DNA of 57,452 nt from positions 1-57,452 of the forward strand of contig MU833356.1 in assembly GCA_029204225.1 (NCBI GenBank). The letters are read 5' to 3'. The position numbers and the translations under genes are program-made. The notes under the pieces were generated by a model. The model saw nothing but the letters and a program-made list of their open reading frames with translations. It did not search any database and was not told where the DNA came from. Of the stretch, positions 23,514 to 32,850 are shown in pieces (within the stretch, counting starts at the first letter, position 1; each line of letters begins with the position of its first letter). The stretch comes from Diphasiastrum complanatum. Lineage: Eukaryota > Streptophyta > Lycopodiopsida > Lycopodiales > Lycopodiaceae.

Positions 23514-24107
23514 GGCTTAAGAAGATAGGAGACTTAGAATTTGCTTCGAACAGGAACACAGATCATGCTACATACTAACACCAATTCTAGACACAAAATC
23601 CTAACAAGAACAATCATTAATTGAAGGTGGGTGTACTTTCTGGTTTTTCACATGTGAAACTCTGTCTGAGTACGGAATCAACCTGAAAATCAAGTACACA
23701 TTGATAGCACCTCAAAACAATCAAAACAAATGTAGACAAATGGAGAGAATCACTCAAAATTGCTTCGAAAACCAAGATTGGTGTCTCACAATGATTATGG
23801 CCAAATGTGGCTCTATATATACAATAAGTGAGAGCTCATGGTACTGATCATCCCTCTGATCCCACATGTGTGAAGGTTCTTTGTCATACGATGATTCATC
23901 ATGCAAAATTGACACTTGAACAAAACCTTCTATTTTGAGCACTTTTGGTCCATTTTCCTTCTATATGGAGATCTACTTGGAAATCTTCTAGAAGTCAAAA
24001 TTCGTCTACTTCAGCTTATTCCACATGTGTGAGCTGTCCTCTACACATGGGATATGACACCTAAACAAAAGATGTGGCTCATGCAATCAATAGATTGATG
24101 CCATGTG

Positions 24108-24600
24108 TCATATGTCTAGAAAACTAGTTTTTGGCCTTTTTAGCAACTAGAACTTGAATTAAATCATATGTACAACCTATATGATTATGGTACATGAAAA
24201 GTACACTATTTTCACACGTGGGAACAGGCTCCACACATGTGTGTTTATCTATATACAAAATTTTTGGCCTCTACAAAACTTATTTTTGCATTTTTCACAC
24301 TCCTCAAAAATCTAGCTTGGCAAATCTAGCTTGATGGAAAACATGATGATCTTGAACTTGACTCCATGGGTTGAATTGGTCTTTGCTGGTTCAAAAGGTG
24401 TGAAGATCAGCCAATGAGCTTGATGTTGATTTGAAATCACCATATCCATGATTGTGCATCTTTGATGTTGACATATTTGATGAGCTTGAGAGCTTTGCAC
24501 CATCCTAGCATCTCCAAAATTGATTCCTTCCAATTTTCATGTAGATTCTTGAACTTGAGGCTTGCTCTTTTTTCATGTGCATGCTCCTCTTTCCCTTGAA
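24108..24600 (-). repeat. 495-bp direct repeat, copy P
   Basis: It is nearly the same as 27562-28058, from atgtgtcatatgtctag to cctctttcccttga. It contains the end-like text gcatttttcaca followed by ctcctcaaaaatct, which on the minus strand reads as a purine-rich tract next to TGTGAAAAATGC, a possible LTR start. A diverged relative lies near 51240-51440. Confidence 0.8.
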
Positions 24601-24699
24601 ATGTGAGCCACATGGGTTCAACCATGTTTCTTGAGTTTCTTTTTGGAATCACAACTTGAGAAGGTCTCTCCTCCTCAATCCTTGGCACACTTGAACCTT

Positions 24700-25740
24700 G
24701 AGATGACTCCTTAAGATCCTCTTCATGATGCTCTTACTTGATGGAAATCCGAGACCTCCATGTCCCATAATGATAACAACATCCATGACCATATAATATG
24801 CACTTCCTATGATTATCAAGATTACTTATGCTAGAAACATAAGTCCAAAAATCACCACAACTTGGCATGGTTTTTCCAATATTGAAATCAAAAGGTATAT
24901 CCATCTCAATAAGGCTAACTACTTGCTTATGGATATAAGTGTCCACTTTGGATGCTTCACTTATTCTCATAAGAAGTTAACAACTTGCCTTTAGGGTTTA
25001 GAACATACAATTTTCATCTTTATGAATGAACACATCATTTATGATCTTATTGAAACCAAAAGATCCTACATTATGAAGATATTTCCATTTTCTTGACTTC
25101 ATAACTAATGTAAGCTTACAAGGAAAACATATTTTGCTATCTTTTAAGGCATCACAATCAACTAGTATTGCCTTAATCCACCTTTGAGATACAAAAATTT
25201 CTTCAAAGCAAAATGGTTCTTTATAAGTTGACATGATAGCATAAATGAAACTATTTTCATTTTGTGATTGTTGCTCCTTATTCTTGAATAATTTCTCTTG
25301 GATCATAACAATAAGTTTGAACTTATCTAAAGTTCCAAGCAAGATACTTTGCAAGGACATAAAATAAATCCAAGTTACTTTCATGAAAGTGATATCTATC
25401 TTTGCATCTTGAACCAAACAATGCACTTCCAAATGAAAATTTCAAAAGATTTGACATGCGTTGTGATGGACTCTTGAAGACAAATCTTGCAAATCCTTGT
25501 GAGACTCCAAGCCTCATTCACCTTTCCACAAAGGAAACACCTTTCCTTGGACTTGTGCTTCTTGTATTTGCATTTCTAACTTGAAGCTCCATCCTTCACC
25601 TCAGCCCCCTTGCTTTGGTTCTCCTTGGATGGATTGGTCTTCTTTTTGTAGCATCTTGAGAAAAAATATCCTCCCTTGCCACAAAGGTTGCACTCAAGGT
25701 CCTTTTTTTCCTTCAATATGATGCCACCTATTGATGCCAT
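24700..25740 (-). pseudogene. Cysteine-rich gag-like remnant of unknown family
   Basis: On the minus strand, 25705-25640 encodes CNLCGKGGYFFSRC. This is a CCHC zinc knuckle pattern (C-x2-C-x4-H-x4-C) in which His is Tyr. A second Cys pair (CFLCGK) follows near 25540. Downstream minus frames at 25517-25323, 25432-24998 and 24970-24734 are probably parts of one broken protein, because they overlap in different frames, but I do not recognise their motifs. The zinc knuckle suggests a nucleocapsid-like protein of a retroelement; a captured plant gene is the alternative. Confidence 0.4.
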
Positions 25741-27080
25741 GTGAATAAAAACCTATGATATGATTTTACAAATGTAATTTCTGACTTTCAAGAGACTAGA
25801 TTTGAACATCTTCAACAATCTAGAAGGATCTACAAAAGATCTAGCTCACAAACCTAAGAATCAATCTTCATAGTAATGACTAGTCACTTGGAAACTTTGC
25901 TTTGATCACTAAGACAAAAGCACACAATCTTTGAATCAAATTACTAAAGAAATCAGATCCAATCCCCTGTTGGACTCATCAAATACCAATGACTCTTTCT
26001 TTTGAAAGTTGAAATGGATATGAAAATATTTGACATCTAGAGTTTCCTTTTCACTTGACTAGTTCTCTCAACACTTTAAATTCTTGAACAAAAGATGGGT
26101 TTTTTTATTTCAAACACATGAAAATCACACAAAGAAAGTTGAATAGAACTAATTTGAGTTTCATACATACTATGTCAATTTTTTCTCAACAAATTGAATT
26201 CAATCACTCCTATTGGATTCCACCAATTACTCTACTTTTTAGGACTTGAAATGAAATTCAAAATCAAAAGTTGTGATTTTTTCTCACTAAGATATTGTGC
26301 TTCAAAGAGCTACTGCCACTTAAAAAGATTTGATCACTTAGGAAGAGACAAACTCTCCACCAATAACAACACAAAATGAGCTTCTAGATCTTGCCTTCTA
26401 CAAAGAAAGGAACTCTTAGAAAATTGGATCTCTCTCTACACAATTTCCATAGACACCTTAATGACTTTTTTCAAACCTTACAATCACTCAAAAAAATTGA
26501 GTAGGGTTGAACAATGTGACTTGGATCTCAATCTCTTTTCTAGAGCTGTCAATTTAAGCCAATCTATGTCAAATTCTACAAAAGATTTGCATAGATGCTC
26601 TATATGCACTAGAAACTCTCAAAGGTTTCACTTGGAGGACAGATCCAAAGATGTTTTCTAGCAAATTTATGCTTCTAAACTTGATGCTATCACTCTTGAA
26701 CAAATCTAGAGTGATGGTACAATGGATTTCAACCTCTCACCTTGCATATCACTCCTTAATCTATGATTTTTAGCAAAATCTCTCTCAACTTCAACATGCA
26801 CTCAAAAAATCAGAGATGATCAATTAATGCACCTATTTCAAGCTTCAATTTTAATTTTTTGGCTGATCTAATTCTAGAACTAATCAAGAAATTAGATTCA
26901 TTATAGAAAATGCTTGATTTTGCACTAAAAATCACTCAAATTGGGTATGTGAGTCAAATTCTACAAATTTTTGAAATTTCTCAGTCAAAACTAGAGATGT
27001 ATGGCCTCACACGTTTGAAAAGGGTTCCTACAACCCACAACAAGTTTTGGACCAAAAATTTTGAGGATAGCTATCCATTA
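25741..27080. other. Unassigned interior of the nested mosaic
   Basis: AT-rich, without a recognisable protein on either strand. Repeated short phrases (caaattgaattcaatcac, gatctagctc) do not form a clear array. It ends at the TA that flanks the small inverted-repeat element at 27081. Confidence 0.4.
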
Positions 27081-27444
27081 GGGGAGATTTGAGTTCCAAA
27101 AAGACCCTTTAAGAATTCGTGCAAGATGTATTTTATATCATTAAAATATTATAACACTAATACTTTTGACTTGCCATAATTTTAAACATAGCTCAGAAGT
27201 ATGTCATGTAACATATTAATGGAAAGCCCTTGTTGAGCAGTTTTCAATGCACCAAACTCCGCTAAATTTGAACTTACTACTAAAAAGTTATGCCATTTTT
27301 AGTGTGGAATCATAATGTGGACTCAAAAAGTTACATTATGTAGATTTCAAATTTGAGTGTTTTGATTGGTCCGTGTAAAAAAAATTTGAGAAAAAATATA
27401 AAAAGAATCTTTACAAAGGGTCTTTTTGGAATTGATAACTCCTC
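27081..27444. mobile_element. MITE-like element with TA target site, long copy
   Basis: The left end ggggagatttgagttcc, then aaaaagacccttt, is mirrored by the right end aaagggtctttttgg, then aattgataactcctc. So there are terminal inverted repeats of about 35 bp with a few mismatches. TA stands on both sides (27079-27080 and 27445-27446), the duplication expected of the Tc1/mariner (Stowaway-like) class. It is 364 bp long with no coding capacity. A second copy is at 50021-50234. Confidence 0.75.
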
Positions 27445-27561
27445 TAATGAAATCCAACTCGCTACACAAAATTTGACTAGTTTCCAAAAAACTGCTAATT
27501 TTGGCTTTGATCTGGATTAACCCTATCAATTTCAACAAAACCTCTTGTACTAGGCTCTAAT

Positions 27562-28058
27562 GTGTCATATGTCTAGAAAACTAGTTTTTGGCCTTTTTAG
27601 CAACTAGAACTTGAATTAAATCATATGTACAACCTATATGATTATGGTACATGACAAGTACACTATTTTCACACGTGGGAACAGGCTCCACACATGTGCG
27701 TTTATCTATGTAGAAGATTTTTGGCCTCTACCAAGCTTACTTTTGCATTTTTCACACTCCTCAAAAATCTAGCTTGGTAAATCTAGCTTGATAGAAAACA
27801 TGATGATCTTGAACTTGACTCCATGGGCTGAATTGGTCTTTGCTGGTTCAAAAGGTGTGAAGATCAACCAATGAGCTTGATGTTGATTCGAAATCACCAT
27901 ATCCATGATAGTGCTTCTTTGATGTTGACATTTTTCATGAGCTTGAGAGCTTTGCACCATCCTAGCATCTCCGAAATTGATTCCTTCCAATTTTCATGTA
28001 GATGCTTGACCTTGAGGCTTGCTCATTTTTCATGTGCTTGCTCCTCTTTCCCTTGAGG
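27562..28058 (-). repeat. 495-bp direct repeat, copy Q
   Basis: The partner of 24108-24600. To its left is ctcttgtactaggctcta, which on the minus strand resembles a primer site lacking six bases (TTAGAGCCTAGTACAAG). To its right, ggcctctaccaagctta and tatttttcaca repeat the LTR-like end a second time, directly before the RNase H stop at 28099. Confidence 0.8.
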
Positions 28059-28098
28059 CCTCTACCAAGCTTATTTTGTATTTTTCACAATTTTGAAG

Positions 28099-28700
28099 TC
28101 AACAAACTTTAAGTACAGAAAGCTTTGATCTAAACTTATCAAACTTTTCTCCAACAAGTGGCTTAGTGAAAATATCAGCTAGTTGTCTTTTTGTACTACA
28201 ATAAACACATGAATTTCACAACTCATCAGCCTCTCACGTATAAAGTGATACTCAATCTCAATGTGTTTAGTTCTCGTGTGGAACACTGGATTCGTTGCTA
28301 GTTGAATGCCACTTTGACTATCGCTATATGTAACGTCGTGGAATTTTTCTGCTTCATGCCACATTCTTCCAAGATTTGTCTCAACCATATAGCTTCATCT
28401 GCTGCACCACACATTGCCTTATACTCTGCTTCTGTGGTGGAAAGAGCAATTGGACTTTGCTTCTTACTGCCACAAAGCTGGAATACATACCCTGTGGTGG
28501 ACCTACGATCATCATAGTCACCTCCCCAATCCGCATCCACATAGTCACACAGCTTAGGTAAACCCTCATGCTTCCTGTATATCTAGCCATAATTTGAAGT
28601 GTCTTTTACATAATACAAAATGTGCTTAGCTGCCTTCCAATGCGTTTCTGTAGGTGCTACCATAAATTGACTTACAATACCAACAACATATCATATATAT
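28099..28700 (-). pseudogene. Copia RNase H of the nested element
   Basis: The C-terminal end of the polyprotein. Blocks: [19 protein letters not shown] near 28540, [20 protein letters not shown] near 28430, [18 protein letters not shown] near 28310, and KHIEIEYHFIRERL. The typical C-terminus QLADIFTKPLVGEKF... ends at a TGA at 28099-28101. The acidic residues of the RNase H fold (D, E, D) are present. A frameshift near 28300-28380 and another near 28180 break the frame. Confidence 0.9.
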
Positions 28701-28734
28701 GGTCTAGTCGTGGTAAGGTAGATCAAGCTCCCTA

Positions 28735-29470
28735 CTAGCTGCCTATACAACGTAGCATCAAATGACTGTGACTCATCAAGCTTAGAAAGCTTTTACCTGG
28801 TTCAATAGGAGTATTCACTGGTTTGTAATCCTGCAACCTAAACCTGTGTAGCAACTCTTTGACATACTTTACTTGTGTTAAACCCACTTCGTGTCCATTT
28901 TGCCACACCTCTACTCCAAGGCAATAATGTATCAAGCTGAGATTTGTCATCTCGAATTGTTCCATGAGGTCTTTCTTGATCATGTCTATCATCTCTTGAT
29001 TATTTTTTGTAATAATCAAGTCATCAACATAAAGAAAAATCAAAGCAACCATACCATCAAAGCATAAGACATATAGATTTCAATCAGAATGTGTTCTCAC
29101 CATCCCCTTTGAACGAAAGTAGGCATTAATCCTGCTACACCACGCACATACTGCCTGTTTAAGACCATAAAGCGTTTTCTTCAAGCGACATACTTTATTT
29201 TCCTGTCTCTTCGCTAAAAGCCTTCAGGTTGATCCATGAACACTTCTTCTTGTAACTCACCATTTAGAAAAATAGATTTCACATCCATTTGATGCAAAGG
29301 CCAACCAAAATGTGAAGCTAAAGCAACAAGTAGGCATAGATTATTCCACTTACATACTGGCGCAAAGGTCTCCTCATAGTCAATGCCTTCACTTTGTGCA
29401 TACCCTTTGATCACCAATCTTGCCTTGTGCTTTGCTATACTTCCATTTGCATGGTACTTAGTCCTGTATA
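28735..29470 (-). pseudogene. Copia reverse transcriptase of the nested element
   Basis: The RT start GNKPIGCKWIYRTKYHANG lies near 29490-29440, followed by KARLVIKGYAQSEGIDYEET and HQMDVKSIFLNGELQEEVF (29417-29214). After a broken stretch, the catalytic FLYVDDLIITK is intact near 29040, followed by DYKPVNTPIEPGKSF near 28800. The stretch between has several stops and shifts. The sequence type differs from the other copia elements in the window, so it is a separate lineage. Confidence 0.9.
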
Positions 29471-29509
29471 TCCATTTGCAACCAATGGGTTTGTTGCCAA
29501 CTGGTGGTT

Positions 29510-30600
29510 CTACTAAGTCCCATGTGCTATGCTTAGCAATTCACTCCATCTCCGCTCCCATGACCTTGACCCAAATGTCATCTTGGATTCATCAAAGATA
29601 ACATCACGGCTTACATGGATTTTGTTTTCCACTAGATCAAAACATTTATAGCCCTTCACACGATCATCATATCCTAGGAATATACACTTGATAGCTTTTA
29701 CATTAAGTTTACGTCTCTCTTCCTTAGGATTGTGTACAAAGGCTTTACATCCAAAGATTCGCAAGTGGTTCACCTTTGGCTTCTTCTTCATGAATGCTTC
29801 CTCAGGTGTTATCTTTGGTATGGCAATGGTAGGACTTCTATTTTAAAGATAGACTACCGTACTGCATGCTTCAGACCAAAAATCTTTTGGTAGTTTCATC
29901 TCAGCTAGCATAGATCTGACACTTTCCACAATCGTACGATTCTTGTGCTCAGCTACACCATTGAGAGCAGGAGTATGAGCTTGCGTAAATTGTCTTTTAA
30001 TCCCACATTGATCACAAAGATTATTGAAGTCATTAGACTTGTACTCACATCCACTATCTAATCTTAGGACTTCGATCTTCCTACTTGTCTAATTTTCGAC
30101 CAACGCTTTGAAGATCTTGAAATTGTCAAATGGATCCGATTTCTTCTTCAAGAAGTAGATCCACATCTTACGTGACATATCATCAATAAAGGTCATAAAT
30201 AGGAGGCTTTACCTAAGAACATGGTCCTCATAGGCCTGCATAATTCTGAGTGGATCAAATCTAGGATGTTCTTTGCCCTTGCAACACCACCTTTATTGAA
30301 CTTCTCTCGATGTTGCTTCCCATATACACATGATTCGCACATCAATTTCAAGTGGTCTTCTATAGTAGGCAATCATGTTACCATCTCCAATTTTCTCATC
30401 AAAATGAGGCTTCCCAAGTTCAAGTGACCAAGCCTCTTATGCCACAACTCAGTTTGCGATGAAATGGACGATACGAGTCCATATTGCCCCTTGATTGTAC
30501 CATTTAACCTGTACAATTTTGTATTGGGCTCCCTTGCTCCATCCACAATAACTTTGAACTTTTGGTTCACATCCTTCACAAAGCAACGATCATGGGCAAA
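29510..30600 (-). pseudogene. Copia integrase of the nested element, heavily decayed
   Basis: The pre-integrase block TELWHKRLGHLNLGSL is near 30450-30400 and CESCVYGKQHREKF near 30330. The integrase core is broken by frameshifts, but pieces such as ILDLIHSELCRPM (30260) and, at the end, VNHLRIFGCKAFVHNPK, KCIFLGYDDRVKGYKCF and HVSRDVIFDES (29780-29600) are clear. The conserved Gly after the first acidic block is Arg (CRPM for CGPM). Confidence 0.8.
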
Positions 30601-31314
30601 TTCTACTTTCAACTTTTGATCAGTAATGACTCCAAAAGAAAGTAGATTTTTCTTCAAACCTGGTACATAAAGTACCTCCCTGATCATCCTGCTATTGCCA
30701 TCAAGTAGTTGGATTGAAACGGTGCCTATCCCCTTGATCTTGCACACATCACCATTTGCTTGTGAAACGGACGTTCCATTATCCAACACTTTCAAGCTAC
30801 TAAACCAATTCTTGTTACCTATCATGTGTCTTGTGGCTCTCGAGTCAATATACCACGTTTGATCATCTTGATTAGATGACAATATAGCTATGAAGATGCT
30901 AGAGTCTTCAATCTCACCCTCATCGACAAGGTTACCTGCTTGCTTTGTTTTCCCTTGTCTTGTTTCGCCAGGAATTTGCAACATTCACTCTTCTAATGGC
31001 CCTTTTTACCACAATGGAAGCACTTGTCTTTCTTCTTGGTCTTACTGGAAGATCCCTAATCCTCCAAAGTCTTGGCAAATTGCTGTTTAGAGTTTTTCTT
31101 GCCCTTGCCCTTGCCGCAACACTTTGATATCCGTTTCATTTGGCGGCCTTCTCTCATCACTTGTGACGACTTCCCACACGTCTTTCTCCATCAGTATGTT
31201 TTTCATTTTGAATTTCCACACTACATAGTTGGAAATCCTGTCCAATTTGCTACTTTCACTCAAAATGGACTCTCCCATGTTTTCCATCGCAAAACTGCTT
31301 GAAACTTCTGCCAT
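30601..31314 (-). pseudogene. Copia gag fragment and protease of the nested element
   Basis: The gag opens at 31314 (MAEVSSSFAMENMG) with KLDRISNYVVWKFKMKNIL. After about 76 codons the capsid is missing and the text passes to a zinc knuckle near 31030-30985 (CFHCGKKGH-stop-KSEC), whose four zinc ligands are all kept although a TAG lies inside it. The protease follows in a 203-codon open frame (30984-30373), but its active site reads DSRAT in place of DSGAT (about 30845): the Gly codon GGA has become AGA. A protease with Arg there should be inactive. Confidence 0.88.
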
Positions 31315-32557
31315 AGGCTAAAAACAGTATGCCGAGGCCAATTGTGATGTCAAAAGTTGAAAATAATGACCTGCACTTTTTCCCTTACCAGGCCACTCGC
31401 CGCTTTTCCACCAATTTGAAAGCCAAATTGGCGTCGCCTTCCGAAATGCACTCACTCGTCAACTCCCAACTACGTGCCCAATGGAATGGTGAAATCACTT
31501 TTGGTGCACTCCGAACACTTTCTTTGCTGCAATCACTCTGTTTTATTGTACCGTACTTGCAGGTATAGTCCGGGTGCCCTTCGTTTGGAGGTATAGCCTT
31601 TCATTTGGGTCAAAACGGACAAAGGACCCAAAAATAGGGATTTTCCTTGTTTTTGAACTGTTTCTTCACCTTGAAGAAACTTCACACTTCATTTGTGAAG
31701 GGACCCAACTTTAATTTCAGTATGAAGATTTTTAAAGAAAATGAAGTGCCCCTTGCACTTCTCTGCCCTTCGGGCCCACTTCACTTAGATCCAATGATAG
31801 GTTTCAATCCTATGGTCCATATGCAATTAATCGTGTCTGTCAATCATTGTGAAGATTGATCTTGTGGACTTCCTTGCATCAGCGCGTCAAAGTACACTTA
31901 TGAAGCCACTGGACACTTACAAATGCTAGATGCTCCTTGTGGTTCCTGATGCACGACCTGTCCGCTCTCTCCTTCTCCCTTTTCTTCACGGGTTATAACT
32001 ATGGCTGCCAACAGAGAATTGATCCTACACTCTCACGCTTCTACGACTAGCCACAACCTTCTCTGGTCTGATTTGCACTGTTAGGACGCCCTCCTCTGGA
32101 ATTTCACAGCTTCCAAAAATGTTCAGAATGGAGAAAAATCTCTGATTTTGTGCTCCCAAGCCCCAAACCAGGATTTTTCACACAAATCTATTCTTGGCTT
32201 CTGATTCACAGTGTTCTGACAAGCCTGTTCTCTTTCTCTGAGGTCGTCCTACTGCTTGAACTCTAATGCTTCGATCCGTTTGTCAACGGTGTCCGATTGA
32301 ATGCACATTGACTGCAAACACCAAATAGCCTTCCTTCAGAATTTCAAAATTCCGTTTGCTGAGGTTCTGATTCAGCCGACAACTCTTGTCTCTGAATCCT
32401 CACACAGTCTCAAGCTCACCAAGCTTCTGTGTGCTGAACTCTCTACACCAGTGCTTCTCCTTCCATCTTCATCCCGCCGTAAACCTTGAACTCTCAGAAG
32501 ACCGTTCTCCCTAAGCTCTCTTCAATGGTGATGTTGTACTGTGTACACTCCCTATAT
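31315..32557 (-). other. Long leader of the nested element
   Basis: About 1.24 kb between the primer site and the gag start, without a recognisable protein. It is longer than usual for copia leaders. The part 31485-31840 is related to 4555-4900. Confidence 0.5.
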
Positions 32558-32570
32558 GGCTCTGATACCA
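32558..32570 (-). other. Primer-binding site of the nested element
   Basis: ggctctgatacca reads TGGTATCAGAGCC on the minus strand, a perfect initiator-Met site, one base inside the LTR. Confidence 0.9.
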
Positions 32571-32571
32571 A

Positions 32572-32844
32572 CTTAGAATTTGATTTGAACAGGAACATAG
32601 ATCATGCTACACAGTAACACAGACAGAAAACACTCTCCATAGCAAGCTCACATAGTAACTGTATTTCTCAAAATGAAATGACACTATACATATAGTTGTT
32701 CACTCAGGCAACCCATGCATGACCTAGGTTGTCGTTGGCAGGACGCGTGTCCCGTTGACTTGCCTCGTGGCGAGGCCAACTGATCCTTATCAACTGATAG
32801 GACCCACAGTACAGTAGCACAATGATTCTACTTTAATTCTAACT
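32572..32844 (-). repeat. Short 5' LTR of the nested element
   Basis: About 273 bp, bounded by the primer site on the left and the flanking aggaga on the right. Its ends are mutually inverted (ttagaatt on the left, aattctaa on the right) but are not TG...CA. A TATA-like stretch on the minus strand lies near 32690-32700. It matches the left end of the element (23533) for only about 50 bp. Confidence 0.6.
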
Positions 32845-32850
32845 AGGAGA

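Larger units (their letters stand above)
21064..23847 (+). repeat. Source copy of a 2.78-kb direct segmental duplication
   Basis: This block recurs at 37842-40625 with a constant offset of 16,778 at several anchor points, so there are no net length changes between them. Only a few substitutions are seen (for example gttcgcaac versus gtccgcaac at the start, cactgcacc versus cactgtacc near 23350). It runs from inside the tandem array, through an LTR and primer site, into the nested minus-strand element. Confidence 0.95.
23533..32844 (-). mobile_element. Nested minus-strand copia-type mosaic element
   Basis: Both outer edges begin with the same text in plus orientation (cttagaatttg, then gaacaggaac, then agatcatgctac) at 23533 and 32572. 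The whole is flanked by aggaga at 23527-23532 and 32845-32850, a plausible target-site duplication. On the minus strand it has LTR, primer site, long leader, gag, protease, integrase, RT and RNase H to 28099. The left part (24100-28060) is a mosaic with an internal 495-bp duplication, a cysteine-rich remnant and a small inverted-repeat element. The left and right LTRs agree for only about 50 bp and then diverge, so the element is probably a recombinant. Confidence 0.6.

Noticed and set aside
23254-23578. Two plus frames (62 and 82 codons) with hydrophobic stretches
   Set aside because: They lie in the LTR and across the primer site, and the same frames recur in LTR copy C only because it is a duplicate; no signs of a membrane protein gene.
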